Source of the DNA: Paracoccaceae bacterium
GTDB taxonomy: Bacteria; Pseudomonadota; Alphaproteobacteria; Rhodobacterales; Rhodobacteraceae
NCBI GenBank assembly: GCA_014323795.1
Contig: JACONK010000011.1
Span: forward strand, 31,763 to 95,762
Reading direction: 5' to 3'
Length of the DNA: 64,000 nucleotides
Shown here: positions 10,058-19,360 of the stretch, piece after piece
Numbering within the stretch: position 1 is the stretch's first letter
Layout: every line of letters begins with the position of its first letter
The notes under the pieces: generated by a model
Told to the model about the DNA's origin: nothing
The model's database searches: none
Seen by the model: the letters and a program-made list of their open reading frames with translations, nothing else
Translations under genes and position numbers: made by a program

Positions 10058-10855
10058 TCAGGAGGTGTCTGCTGATCGTTTGACAGACGTAAATCGCCTT
10101 GCAGCCGGTTTCCGCTGCGCACGGGTGCCCGCCAGCCGGTAATAAGCCCCGGCGGGCAGGAAATTTGATAACCGGAAAATCCAGGAAAAGAGCCGCGGGA
10201 AGTTTGTCTGGAACCGCCCGGATTGCATTGCCGCAACGAACTGACCTGCGGCCTCTTCCGGGGTCATCAGGAAAGGCATGTTGAAACTGTTTTTGTCTGT
10301 CAGCCGGGTCTTGATAAACCCGGGGTTTATCAGTTGTACCTTCACGCCCGTGTTGACCAGCTCTGCCTGCAGGTTTTCAGCCAAGTGCATCATGCCGGCT
10401 TTCGCGGCACCATAACCTATAGCACCCGGCAGGCCGCGAAAACCGGAGAGCGACCCGGTCAACACGATATGGCCTGCATCGCGGGCAACGAAGCCCGGTA
10501 CGACCGTAGACAGAACCCGTGCGGTGCCTGTGAAATTCACGTCACACATCCGTTCAACCTGTTGTGCGTCGAAGGTGGCTGCGCACATCGGCCAGTAGAC
10601 GCCGGTCAGCACAATCACCCCGTCAACAGGCCCAACCGATTGGGCCGCCGCCTTGACAGAGGCAAGTTCGGTCACGTCAAGCGTATGTACACTCGCCGCC
10701 ACAGGCAGGCTGGCGGCAAGGCTCTTGAGGCGGTCTTCTGACCGGGCCGACAGGGCCATACGCACACCTTCGGTGGCCAACCGTTTCGTAACCGCCCGGC
10801 CCAGGCCTTCGCTTGCGCCGACAACCCAGTAGCGTTTGCCGTGGAGCTGCGTCAT
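10058..10855 (-). CDS. SDR-family oxidoreductase
   Basis: 265-residue short-chain dehydrogenase/reductase with an N-terminal Rossmann fold. Cofactor motif VGASEGLGRA (12-21), catalytic TGSLSG serine (near 135) and the YGAAK tyrosine/lysine pair (near 148-152) are intact. The C-terminal tail is basic. It is the last gene of a six-gene overlapping operon with an FAD oxidoreductase, a DUF1365 protein, a chalcone-isomerase-like protein and an MFS carrier. The substrate is unknown; lipid modification is inferred from context. Confidence 0.85.
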   Translation of the reverse strand: MTQLHGKRYWVVGASEGLGRAVTKRLATEGVRMALSARSEDRLKSLAASLPVAASVHTLDVTELASVKAAAQSVGPVDGVIVLTGVYWPMCAATFDAQQVERMCDVNFTGTARVLSTVVPGFVARDAGHIVLTGSLSGFRGLPGAIGYGAAKAGMMHLAENLQAELVNTGVKVQLINPGFIKTRLTDKNSFNMPFLMTPEEAAGQFVAAMQSGRFQTNFPRLFSWIFRLSNFLPAGAYYRLAGTRAQRKPAARRFTSVKRSADTS

Positions 10856-11400
10856 GCGTCCACCTTCCGGATTGTGGCGACAAGCTCCGCCACCTTGATG
10901 CCAAACGTACGCATTTGGCTGCGATTTACGATTGTCCCGTTATCGAGCAGGTACATCCAGTCGGTGGTTTTCAGAACATGGCCCCCCGCGGCGTCTGCCA
11001 ATTTGATGGCATAGGTCAGTTTGACAGCAGAACCTTCAATAACACCCTGGCCAGTACCGACAACGTCCGACGCTTCGGCATCAAAGGTGCCGTCATTATG
11101 GGTGGTCAGGTACCAGTTGCGTTCCTGTTCGGTACCGCTGTCATAGCGGAAGTGTTCCTTCAGGTGGCCCTTGTCGCCATCCCAAACGCCTTCGAAGGTG
11201 CCGACAAAGCGGGTGACCACGCGGCCCATCGGCCCATAGATCACACCTTCGCAGACCATTGGCCCGTTCAGATGTTCAGGAAGACTGAAGGTCGGCCCTT
11301 CAAGGTAGTCGCCTGGTTTCTGGGCGTGAAAACCCAGCCATTGCCGGTTTACCAGCCACAGAAAAGCACCCAGTGCGACAGCACCTGCCATAAATGTCAT
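10852..11400 (-). CDS. DUF3833 family protein
   Basis: 182-residue protein of the DUF3833 family with one N-terminal membrane segment (residues 3-18) and a soluble lipocalin-like domain with LEGPTFSLPEHLNGP near the start and RSQMRTFGIKVAELVATI at the end. Members are usually found with SDR, MFS and chalcone-isomerase-like genes, as here. Start ATG 11400; the stop overlaps the SDR start by ATGA. Biochemical function is not known. Confidence 0.8.
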   Translation of the reverse strand: MTFMAGAVALGAFLWLVNRQWLGFHAQKPGDYLEGPTFSLPEHLNGPMVCEGVIYGPMGRVVTRFVGTFEGVWDGDKGHLKEHFRYDSGTEQERNWYLTTHNDGTFDAEASDVVGTGQGVIEGSAVKLTYAIKLADAAGGHVLKTTDWMYLLDNGTIVNRSQMRTFGIKVAELVATIRKVDA

Positions 11401-11404
11401 GGGA

Positions 11405-12667
11405 TCATGCCTCCTCTATAGGGGTCCAGACAAGGACGATCAGGGCAATAGCCTTCAGCACCAAAGGCACACCCGCATAAAGCAGGGTTAAGGTCCACAA
11501 TGCCTCTCCCGTATTGGGGCCGGACGGGGTGAACCCCGTCGCCTCCAGTATTGGCAGCACCGCCGCTGCCGCGATGGCAAGGGTGAATTTCGAACAGAAG
11601 TTCCACAGGCCGAAGGCTTGTCCGCCACCGCCGTTCACCCGGTCGACGTTGTGCGAAAAGAGCGCGGGCAGAAGGGTGAAATCAGCTCCCAGCGTTGCAC
11701 CTGACGCCAGGCAGATGATCGCAAATGGAAGCACGTCCCCGGTTTCCAGAAACAGAGAGAAGGAAAAGGCGGGCAGTGCCAGCATCATGGCAAAGACGAG
11801 TGTTTTTTTAGTGCCGTAAACTGCAGCGATTCGGCTCCATACCGGGGCAGACGCGGCGGCGGCCAGGAAGAACAGCATCAGGAGCGGGCCACTTGCAGTT
11901 TCAGAACCGAGCCGGGCCTCAACAAAAAACAAAAACACTGAAGATGACACAGCCACAGGGGCCGCGTTGCAGAGACCCACGATCAGCAGCCGCCGCAGAA
12001 CCGGATCTCGCAACAGAACGCGCAGCCCGCCTTTTTCACGGCGGGACGGGCCGGACCATTCTGAAGCCATCAGCCAGGCCGCTAAAAGGCTGGCGACGAA
12101 AAAGCCCCAGGCAAAAACCGCAAGCGGGGCTGCAAGCGGTATAAGGAACAGAAGGAATGGGATGATCGAAGCCAGGCATATTCCCAGAAGCGTCCCTATC
12201 TCTCTCCAGGCGGCAAGCCTTAGGGGCCCGCCATTGCCCAATTCCTCCCCCTTTGTAATGCCCCGGGCATAGAAGAGAATCCACAGGAAGGAGAATGCCG
12301 TGAAGAGCACTGCGAGGCAGCCGATAAACCAGAGCAGCGGGTCAACCGGTACCGGAATGGCAAAAAGTGCCACCATCGCCGCGCCCAGAATCACCGATGC
12401 GATACCCGCAGCGACCCCGCGCCATTTACCCAGGTTATCTGCCAGTCGGCCAAGCAACGGATCCTGCGCGAAATCGAGAATTCTCAAGCCAAACAGTGCC
12501 AGGCCAATCAGTGCCAGGGACACCTCATAAGTTTCGGCAAAAAATGTCGGTGCGTGGATATAGATGGGCAGGCCCGCACCCGCCAGCACGGCCCCATAGA
12601 CCGTGTAGCGGTAAAGCCCGGCTCCATCATCGCACGCCGGTGCAAGGGTTGTTGCCCGAGATGTCAC
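11405..12667 (-). CDS. MFS transporter (MelB/GPH-like)
   Basis: 420-residue membrane protein with about twelve hydrophobic segments, resembling the MFS_2 (melibiose/GPH-type) branch. The loop motif FDFAQDPLLGRLADNLGKW-like (FGLRILDFAQDPLLGRLAD near residue 65) is typical of that branch. Translation seems to start at GTG 12667, six bases after the stop of the chalcone-isomerase-like gene. Its partners suggest it moves a lipid-related product or precursor rather than a sugar, but this is inference. Confidence 0.85.
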   Translation of the reverse strand: MTSRATTLAPACDDGAGLYRYTVYGAVLAGAGLPIYIHAPTFFAETYEVSLALIGLALFGLRILDFAQDPLLGRLADNLGKWRGVAAGIASVILGAAMVALFAIPVPVDPLLWFIGCLAVLFTAFSFLWILFYARGITKGEELGNGGPLRLAAWREIGTLLGICLASIIPFLLFLIPLAAPLAVFAWGFFVASLLAAWLMASEWSGPSRREKGGLRVLLRDPVLRRLLIVGLCNAAPVAVSSSVFLFFVEARLGSETASGPLLMLFFLAAAASAPVWSRIAAVYGTKKTLVFAMMLALPAFSFSLFLETGDVLPFAIICLASGATLGADFTLLPALFSHNVDRVNGGGGQAFGLWNFCSKFTLAIAAAAVLPILEATGFTPSGPNTGEALWTLTLLYAGVPLVLKAIALIVLVWTPIEEA

Positions 12668-12672
12668 GGCGG

Positions 12673-13200
12673 CTATACCCCCGTCAGCCGTTTGGCTGCC
12701 CGCCGGTCCCGGCTGGTGGGTGCGAGCCAGATGGAAAAGAACCGTTCGCGCAGGTTCGGATAATCTATCGTGCAGCCCTTGCGACCCTGAACATAAAGGG
12801 ACACGCGCGACGCGCTTTCAGCCACGCCGGTAATACGAAACCCGTTGCGCACGTCCGGGATGCAGTTCACCAACTTCTGACGCAGGCTTTTGTGGTCATC
12901 CTCTGAACCGCCTTCGACCCGCACAATCTCGGACACTGTGTTGTCGGCTATCCTTTCTTTGCTGAACCGCTGGCTGTAGATGAGCGTCAGGGCAAATTTC
13001 TGGTTGAATGAAAACCGGCCTGCGGTTTCCTGCCAAAGGCTCGCATCAAACAGCTTAATCCCCCAGGCACGAGTAGTGGCGGCCCCCTGCAGTTCAGGTG
13101 TGCTGAAATGCCTGGACACCTCGGGCGGCGGGTTTTGTGCGGCCAAGGAAACCGACGCACCCAGAACGATGGCGCTTGTGTTTATCGCCAGTTTTTTCAT
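12673..13200 (-). CDS. Chalcone isomerase-like exported protein
   Basis: 175-residue protein with a signal peptide (cut near residue 21) and a chalcone-isomerase-like fold (Chalcone_3 type). Visible family traits are WGIKLFDASLW (about 46-56) and the pattern IYSQRFSKERIAD. Bacterial members are not chalcone isomerases; several bind fatty acids or haem. Start ATG overlaps the DUF1365 stop by ATGA. It sits at the centre of the lipid-type operon. Confidence 0.8.
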   Translation of the reverse strand: MKKLAINTSAIVLGASVSLAAQNPPPEVSRHFSTPELQGAATTRAWGIKLFDASLWQETAGRFSFNQKFALTLIYSQRFSKERIADNTVSEIVRVEGGSEDDHKSLRQKLVNCIPDVRNGFRITGVAESASRVSLYVQGRKGCTIDYPNLRERFFSIWLAPTSRDRRAAKRLTGV

Positions 13201-13946
13201 GAGATATCCTTCTCCGGGACTGGTGGGCGGGGGTGGAAGGGTGCGCCCTTAAGCCACAGCCGAAAGGCTTGCCAATGGATGAGCCCCAGCACACGCAAGG
13301 ATCCTATCGGGCGACGCAGCACGGCACCCAGCAGGGATCTGGTGGTCATCGGCACCCGGTCGCCATGGAGCGTAGCCAGAATGCCCCCATTGCCTGACCG
13401 GTAGTCGATGATGATGCTGATCCGTTCCACGTCGATCCTGAAGCGGAACTCGTATTGTCCCGAGATCGGCTGAAACGGGGAAACGTGGAAAATCTTCCGT
13501 GCGGTCAGCCGATCCGTGGGCTTTATCGGTGCCAGGTCCGGATTGTGGCACAGGTAGGAATGCCGGTCCCCGTAGGTGTTGGTGACCTCTGCTATCACCA
13601 CACGCAGGTCATCGGCTGTGTAGACCAGCCAGAAGGACACCGGGTTGAACACGTGTCCAAGCACCCGCGGTTGGGCGAGCAGAAGAATGCGTACCATCCC
13701 CAGCTCATGCAGACCGTTCCGCGCCAGTACGCGCCGCACCCAAGGCGCACCGCTGCCCGCTTTGCGTGGCCCGCCATGGTCGGCATCATGCAGCGCGATC
13801 AGGTTCTTGCGGTTGCGCGAAAATATCCACGGCGCACACTGCTGTGCTTCCGGCTCCACCAGCACATAATCCACACCGTAGCGGAAGGCGTTATCAACCG
13901 CCCCGCGCCGACTGTGAAATGTCTTGCCCCTTATATGTTCCGGCAT
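13197..13946 (-). CDS. DUF1365 family protein
   Basis: 249-residue DUF1365 protein. The hallmark YCRSR-like N-terminus appears as FHSRRGAVDNAFRYGVDYVL, and the conserved RVLGHVFNPVSFWLVY block lies near residue 100. Such proteins nearly always accompany an FAD amine-oxidase-like protein and a cyclopropane-fatty-acid-synthase-like methyltransferase. Here the methyltransferase is missing: the gene abuts the chalcone-isomerase-like gene directly. I chose ATG 13946, which overlaps the upstream stop (TGATG); GTG 13955 is an alternative. Confidence 0.85.
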   Translation of the reverse strand: MPEHIRGKTFHSRRGAVDNAFRYGVDYVLVEPEAQQCAPWIFSRNRKNLIALHDADHGGPRKAGSGAPWVRRVLARNGLHELGMVRILLLAQPRVLGHVFNPVSFWLVYTADDLRVVIAEVTNTYGDRHSYLCHNPDLAPIKPTDRLTARKIFHVSPFQPISGQYEFRFRIDVERISIIIDYRSGNGGILATLHGDRVPMTTRSLLGAVLRRPIGSLRVLGLIHWQAFRLWLKGAPFHPRPPVPEKDIS

Positions 13947-15232
13947 CACGCCCACTGCCGTGCCATCCCCATATCTATAGCCACATCATAGGCACTGGAA
14001 TAGCCGTCCTCATGGAAGCCGTTGCGCATGTATGCGCCACAGAACCACGTGTTGTTCGTTCCCTGCATCGCCCTGATCTTTGTTTGGGCTTCAAGGGCTG
14101 CATGATCGAACACCGGATGGCGGAAGCTCGTCTCTTCAAACGTCAACTCTTCGCGAATCGGGGTTTTCGGGTTGAGCGATTCCAGGATCAGGTCGTCATG
14201 CGGGATCGGCTGCAGCGAGTTCATCCAGTAGGTGATGCCTACCGGCTCTTCCATCTTCTGGTCTTGCACCGTATACGTCCATGAACCCCAGCAGGATTTT
14301 CGGCTAGGCATGACCGACGCGTCGCGGTGCAGCACCACACGATTGGGTTGGTATTTGATGGCATGAAGCAGGGCGCGTTCATCCGCGCTCGGGTGCTCCA
14401 GCATGGCCAGTGCGTCGTCGGGGTGACAGCCGAAGACCACCCGGTCAAAACGTTCCCACCCGCCCCCCTTGGGGCGCACTTCGACACCGGCATTATCGCG
14501 GCGCACACTCATGACCGGGGCACTGGGCCGGATGTCGCAACCCTGTTCAGCCATCGCGTCCGTCATGCGGCGCACGTATTCTATAGATCCCCCATCGATT
14601 GTGTACCATTGGTGCTGACCGTAGATGTTCAGCAGGTGGTGGTTCTGGAAAAACCGGGTCAGGGCCTGGGCTGGGAAGGACATCATCCGGTCAAGCGGTG
14701 TGGACCATATCGCCCCTGAAAACGGCAGCAGGTAGTAGTGCTGGAACCATTTGCCAAGATTAAGCTCTTTCATCAGCTCGCCGAGCGTCATGGATGGATC
14801 GGTTGCCGTCTCCACCGCCTTCGCGTTCCAGCGCAGTATATCGACCAGCATGCGCAGGAAATTCGGGTTCACGATGTTGCGCTTTTGCGCAAACAGGCTC
14901 GCCAAGGAGGTGAGCGCGTATTCCACCTTGCCGCCACCAGCAGAGACACCAAAACTCATGTCCGATTTTGCAATCGGCACATTGAGATTTTTGAACATTT
15001 CCGTCAGACGCGGATAGTTGGGGTAGTTGAAGACAACAAAGCCGGTGTCCACCGGCTGATCTCCATTCTTTCCCGCAATGACCGTGCGCGCATGTCCGCC
15101 AAGCCGGGGCTGGTCTTCGAAAAGCGTTACACGATGGACCCTGGATAACAAATATGCCGCCCCCATTCCCGAAATGCCTGCGCCCACCACGGCGATCTTC
15201 AGCGGGGCAACTGGCGCGAATTCAAATGGCAT
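13946..15232 (-). CDS. FAD-dependent oxidoreductase (amine-oxidase fold)
   Basis: 428-residue flavoprotein with the N-terminal FAD-binding motif VVGAGISGMGAAYLL (15-29) followed by the LGGHART segment, and the C-terminal CGAYMRNGFHEDG block. It is of the type encoded next to DUF1365 and Cfa-like methyltransferases. In Rhodobacter sphaeroides a homologous gene set belongs to the singlet-oxygen RpoE-ChrR regulon and has been linked to furan fatty acids; that comparison is from memory. It is the first gene of the operon. No clear ECF-type promoter could be identified upstream. Confidence 0.88.
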   Translation of the reverse strand: MPFEFAPVAPLKIAVVGAGISGMGAAYLLSRVHRVTLFEDQPRLGGHARTVIAGKNGDQPVDTGFVVFNYPNYPRLTEMFKNLNVPIAKSDMSFGVSAGGGKVEYALTSLASLFAQKRNIVNPNFLRMLVDILRWNAKAVETATDPSMTLGELMKELNLGKWFQHYYLLPFSGAIWSTPLDRMMSFPAQALTRFFQNHHLLNIYGQHQWYTIDGGSIEYVRRMTDAMAEQGCDIRPSAPVMSVRRDNAGVEVRPKGGGWERFDRVVFGCHPDDALAMLEHPSADERALLHAIKYQPNRVVLHRDASVMPSRKSCWGSWTYTVQDQKMEEPVGITYWMNSLQPIPHDDLILESLNPKTPIREELTFEETSFRHPVFDHAALEAQTKIRAMQGTNNTWFCGAYMRNGFHEDGYSSAYDVAIDMGMARQWA

Positions 15233-15556
15233 ATTCGGGTTCCGTCTTCATTTCCGCTGGAAACCAAACGCACGAACACGCGAAAAGATCATTTTTAAGG
15301 CTCTTGCTTCTGTTAATTGTTTCTGATTGGTTTGCCCGTTCAGTGCGTTAGCCCTGAATTCCGGATGCCCTGACATCACGCTCCCGTGCAGCACCGCGAG
15401 ATTAAGAACGCGGCCAGCGCGCGGATGGCGGAAGAATATGCCCGGTGTACCCCGATGAAAGCATGGCACAATCTGCTTGGGGTATCCGGTAAGACCTTGC
15501 AATTCAAGAGCTTACCTGCGCGTCTGACGCAATCGATATTGGGTGTTTAACGAGGT
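15233..15556. other. Intergenic region without recognisable gene
   Basis: A 324-bp stretch between the FAD-protein start and the DUF3422 stop. AT-rich sequence at 15290-15330 probably contains the operon promoter. No convincing TGATC(C)-N18-TAAGA ECF site was found: TGATCT is present on the minus strand, but a fitting -10 is not. Confidence 0.5.
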
Positions 15557-16858
15557 TCATCCCGTCTTCACGCGCTCCTTTGCAAGTCGGCGGATGCGCC
15601 TGACGGCCAGCCACACCAGAAACACGACCGGGGGCACCAGGATTGCGGTCAGCCAGCCTTCGGACATGCCGATTGTCGGGCCGAATGGTAAAAGCAGTTG
15701 CGCCAACAATCCCGTGGCGTAGTAGCTGATCGCAACCACCGACAGGCCTTCGACGGTTTGCTGGAGCCGCAGTTGCAGTGCCGCACGCCTGTCCATCTGT
15801 TCCAACAGGCGGCGATTCTGTTCGTTTGTTTCCACCGTCACCCGGGTAGACAGCAGGCGGGAGGCCCGTGCGGCACGACCTGATATGCCTTCCAGCCGGG
15901 CCTGGGCGGCACGGCAAGTGCGCATGGCCGGATCAAATCGCCGCTGCATGAATTCGGTGAAAAGCTGCATGCCGTTCACCCGCTGTTCGCGCAGCACCTC
16001 GATGCGCTGGTGCACGATGGCTGAATAGGCCTCTGCCGCGGAAAAGCGATAGGCCGTGTCAGCAGAGAAGCTCTCGACCCGTGCGGATAGCTCCAGCAAG
16101 CGATCAAGCTCTGTTCGCCGGTCCACATCCGGCTGTGTCATACCGTTGACAACCGCGCCCATTTCGCGATCAAGCCCGTCAAGCTGGGCAAAGACATCGC
16201 GGGCAATCGGCAAAGTCAGCATGGCGGTCGATTTGTAGGTCTCTATCTCAATCAGCCGCTGCACGACCCGGCCGATGCGCTGCGGACCGGTGTCACCGAT
16301 ACGAAACACCGCAAAGCGCACGTGCCCGCGGGGATCAAGCCGAAAATCCCCGGCAATCAGCGCGTCCTGGCCCAGGACGAAACTGGCGGCGAGGGATTCT
16401 GCCACAAACCAGTCACGCCTGACTGAACGCAGCCGCTCCACCGCCGCCTCTGCCGTATCGGCCTGTTCGACCCGCACCAAAACGGACGTCAAAAGCCGCC
16501 CTTCAACCCGGTTCAGCCAAACCTCCGGCAGTGCATCGAAAAGTATCCCGCTGAACGGCGGATCACCGGCAAACTCCTGGTGAAGGGCGTAGGTCACAAA
16601 CTCCGTATGCCGTTCCCAGCGCAGGATGACTTCGCCCAGTCTGGCGGTCATCTGGTTTGCATCGGGGGCCGGGTGGGGGGTGCCGTAGTGGTCCAGAAGC
16701 GCGAGCAGTGCGTCCTTGTCGGTATTCGTCTTCACGTCCCGCCCGATGGCCAGACACGCCGTGCGGGCAGGCGCATTAACCTCGTGAAACGGGCGGGCGT
16801 GCAGCTCGTTTGTCAGGACAACGCGGTCAGGATGGACAGGGAGTTTCGAAATCGACAT
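15557..16858 (-). CDS. DUF3422 family membrane protein
   Basis: 433-residue DUF3422 protein. The family signature NELHARPF occurs at residues 18-25. The middle is helical and charged, including a probable coiled coil around 230-370. Two adjacent membrane segments near the C-terminus (about 375-425) would anchor it in the inner membrane with most of the protein in the cytoplasm. The family is widespread in proteobacteria and has no assigned function. ATG 16858 gives the conserved N-terminus. Confidence 0.85.
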   Translation of the reverse strand: MSISKLPVHPDRVVLTNELHARPFHEVNAPARTACLAIGRDVKTNTDKDALLALLDHYGTPHPAPDANQMTARLGEVILRWERHTEFVTYALHQEFAGDPPFSGILFDALPEVWLNRVEGRLLTSVLVRVEQADTAEAAVERLRSVRRDWFVAESLAASFVLGQDALIAGDFRLDPRGHVRFAVFRIGDTGPQRIGRVVQRLIEIETYKSTAMLTLPIARDVFAQLDGLDREMGAVVNGMTQPDVDRRTELDRLLELSARVESFSADTAYRFSAAEAYSAIVHQRIEVLREQRVNGMQLFTEFMQRRFDPAMRTCRAAQARLEGISGRAARASRLLSTRVTVETNEQNRRLLEQMDRRAALQLRLQQTVEGLSVVAISYYATGLLAQLLLPFGPTIGMSEGWLTAILVPPVVFLVWLAVRRIRRLAKERVKTG

Positions 16859-17250
16859 CCGTAATTTACTTTCAGGGCTTCACGTCCGGGCGACATAGGA
16901 CGATGCGGGTTTTGAAACAAGATACGCAACCCGCGTTGCGGCCTTGTATTTATGGCGGCGTGGGCGTCGGTGCCGCGTCATCCTTCCTGGTTTCAAAATC
17001 AAAATGCCGGGTTTCAGGGCACGTCGCTCCGCCTTCGTGGCGGTGGTCCGGCTGCTTTCGGTATGCCTGTGCGTCGGTCCGAAATGTTTATCGGCACTAT
17101 CCGCCTGTTCTTCCGGGTGCCCGATATCTTTGGCGAGGCATCGACAGATCTCCCAAGGGTCGTGCGCCACACTGTTCGCGCATACATTCTTCAGTATAGG
17201 CAGCAGGACGCCGGACATGGCCATGCAGGTGGTGGCTGATACAATTCGGA
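16859..17250. other. Intergenic region without recognisable gene
   Basis: Frames here lack any family-like block or credible start. The promoter of the DUF3422 gene must lie in the left part. Confidence 0.5.
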
Positions 17251-17267
17251 CCCGGGTCAGACCCGGG
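17251..17267 (-). terminator. GC-rich hairpin, possible terminator
   Basis: Perfect 7-bp inverted repeat CCCGGGT-CAG-ACCCGGG. It overlaps the stop of the small ORF downstream of mutL. No strong U-tract follows on either strand, so it may only protect the mRNA end. Confidence 0.35.
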
Positions 17268-17421
17268 CGATGAAATCTTCGCGCACGACCGCTGGCAGGC
17301 GGGCGCAGGGTTCGCCGCAGACCGCTTCCGATGACAGGAATATCAACACCCCGTCGGCGGTTTCGCCTTCGATCAGATATTTTGTAGCGCGATTATCCCT
17401 ATTTCGATAAGTGACCCTAAT
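17257..17421 (-). CDS. Small conserved-looking protein downstream of mutL (ATT start?)
   Basis: A 54-codon frame begins 30 bp after the mutL stop and ends at TGA 17257-17259. It has no ATG, GTG or TTG before its first block; the only near-cognate start after the upstream in-frame TAA is ATT at 17421. The peptide reads as a folded small protein: VTYRNRDNRATKYLIEGET, then DGVLIFLSSEAVCGEPCA, then LPAVVREDFIARV. It could be a real gene with a rare start, a gene that has lost its start, or chance. Position in the mutL transcript supports expression. Confidence 0.4.
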   Translation of the reverse strand: MRVTYRNRDNRATKYLIEGETADGVLIFLSSEAVCGEPCARLPAVVREDFIARV

Positions 17422-17451
17422 TTATCGCGTTGTGTCACTGTCATTGCCGGA

Positions 17452-19263
17452 TCATCGCCGCCCGAACAGACGCTCAATATCGGCGAGCTTCAGTTCCACG
17501 TAGGTGGGGCGCCCGTGGTTGCACTGGCCGGAATGAGGTGTTGCCTCCATCTCTCGCAAAAGAGCGTTCATCTCGTCCGCACCCATCCGGCGACCGGACC
17601 GGACGGAGCCATGGCAGGCGACCCGGCTCAACACCGCTTCGATTCGGTCTGTAACCGTCTGGCTGGCACCGCAGTCGGACAGTTCGTCAGCGATATCGCG
17701 CACTATTGCCTCGGCGTTGACCTCCCCCAGCAGGGCAGGGGTTTCCCGTACGCAGACAGATTCGCCGCCAAAATCCTCAATGTGCAGGCCAAGCCGTGCG
17801 AGATCATCCGCCAGCCCCAAAACCGAGGCGTGATCCTCCGGTGCCAGATTGACGATTTCCGGGATAAGCAATGCCTGTCCGGGGATGCCGCGCCCTGCCA
17901 GCCCGGTTTTCAGCCGCTCATAGACCAGCCGTTCATGGGCCGCGTGCTGGTCGACGATCACCATCCCGTCAACGGTTTGCGTTATGATGTAATTCTCATG
18001 CACCTGCGCTCGGGCGGCACCGAGCGGTGCGTCGCTTTCCACGACCTCAGTTTCCGGCTCTACCCGTGCGAAAACAGGTGCCGATACTTCGTGGAAGCCC
18101 GGCGCGTTCAGCATTGCCGGGCGGCTTGCAACATTCGTCTGATAGATGAGTGGTGCCGTCGATTCTGATCGAAACGCGCCGAGCGTTGCGTCCGCCACGG
18201 TCGTTGATGCGCGGTGCCCGGCACCCGCAAGCGCATTTCGCAAGGCACTGGCGATCAGCCCACGGGCAGTACCGGGGTCGCGAAAGCGCACCTCCGTTTT
18301 CGCCGGATGCACGTTCACATCAACCAGCATCGGGTCACATTCCAGAAAGAGTGCCAGCACCGGGTGTCGGTCGCGGTGCAGGAAATCTGAATAGGCCCCC
18401 CGGACCGCCCCGAAGAACAGTTTGTCCCGCACGGGTCGGCCATTCACGAAAAGGTATTGGTGTGCCGCAGACCCGCGCGAATATGTGGGCAGACTGGCAA
18501 ACCCGGTAAGCGTGATTTCCGCCTGCCCCGCATCGATCCGCAGCGCATTGGCGTTGAACTCGCGGCCTAAAATCCGTGCGAGCCGCGAATCAAGTGCCGA
18601 AAACATATCTCCCGTGCCCGGGTCGGCTGTAAACGTCACCCGCGGTTTGCCACCGGAGACATCGCGCAGGGTGAAACCCACCATTGGCTTTGCCATCGCA
18701 AGCCGTTTGACAACATCGATTATGGCCGCACGTTCTGCCCTGTCCGTGCGCAGGAATTTCAGCCGTGCAGGTATTGCGTGAAACAGATCGGCGAGCTCCG
18801 CCACCGTCCCGCGCCGCAGGGCTGCAGGTTTCACCGGGCCGATTGCCCCGTCTGACACCGTTATCTCTGCTGCCGCATCACTGCCCTCCGTGCGTGATGT
18901 GATGGTCAGCCGCCCGACCGCCCCCATGCTCGGCAATGCTTCCCCGCGAAACCCGAATGTGTGGATATTTAAAAGGTCCGTGCCGTCAATCTTCGACGTG
19001 GCATGGCGCGACAGCGCAATTGGAAGTTCGCCTGCCGGGATGCCGTGACCGTCATCGGTGACCCGAACCAGTGTTTTGCCGCCATCTGCATAATCCACCG
19101 TAATCCGCCGTGTGCCGGCATCCAGGGCGTTTTCAACAAGTTCCTTGATCACGCTGGCTGGCCGTTCAATCACCTCACCCGCCGCGATGCGGTTGGCTGC
19201 CGCATCCGGCAGTTGCCGGATCGGTGCACGTGCAGGGCTTATGGGGGTATCGGGCACATTCAT
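17452..19263 (-). CDS. mutL: DNA mismatch repair protein MutL (endonuclease type)
   Basis: 603-residue MutL with an N-terminal GHKL ATPase domain: [20 protein letters not shown] (32-50), VTDDGHGI and [12 protein letters not shown] (102-113). The C-terminal dimerisation domain carries the metal-dependent endonuclease motif DQHA-x2-E-x4-E ([12 protein letters not shown], 438-449) and a late CNHGRP motif. This is the nicking form found in bacteria without MutH. ATG 19263 is divergent from the DUF1007 gene. A small ORF follows 30 bp downstream. Confidence 0.96.
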   Translation of the reverse strand: MNVPDTPISPARAPIRQLPDAAANRIAAGEVIERPASVIKELVENALDAGTRRITVDYADGGKTLVRVTDDGHGIPAGELPIALSRHATSKIDGTDLLNIHTFGFRGEALPSMGAVGRLTITSRTEGSDAAAEITVSDGAIGPVKPAALRRGTVAELADLFHAIPARLKFLRTDRAERAAIIDVVKRLAMAKPMVGFTLRDVSGGKPRVTFTADPGTGDMFSALDSRLARILGREFNANALRIDAGQAEITLTGFASLPTYSRGSAAHQYLFVNGRPVRDKLFFGAVRGAYSDFLHRDRHPVLALFLECDPMLVDVNVHPAKTEVRFRDPGTARGLIASALRNALAGAGHRASTTVADATLGAFRSESTAPLIYQTNVASRPAMLNAPGFHEVSAPVFARVEPETEVVESDAPLGAARAQVHENYIITQTVDGMVIVDQHAAHERLVYERLKTGLAGRGIPGQALLIPEIVNLAPEDHASVLGLADDLARLGLHIEDFGGESVCVRETPALLGEVNAEAIVRDIADELSDCGASQTVTDRIEAVLSRVACHGSVRSGRRMGADEMNALLREMEATPHSGQCNHGRPTYVELKLADIERLFGRR

Positions 19264-19360
19264 TTCGTGAACAGTAACATGCAGGGGGATGATTTGGAAA
19301 CGGCTTTGCGGTCATCTCAACCCTTGCAGGTGCTTCGTAAAACCCCTAAAATCCCGTGCC

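Noticed and set aside
15233..15330. ECF sigma (RpoE-type) promoter for the FAD-MFS-SDR operon
   Set aside because: TGATCT is present on the minus strand, but no TAAGA-like -10 occurs at the needed distance.
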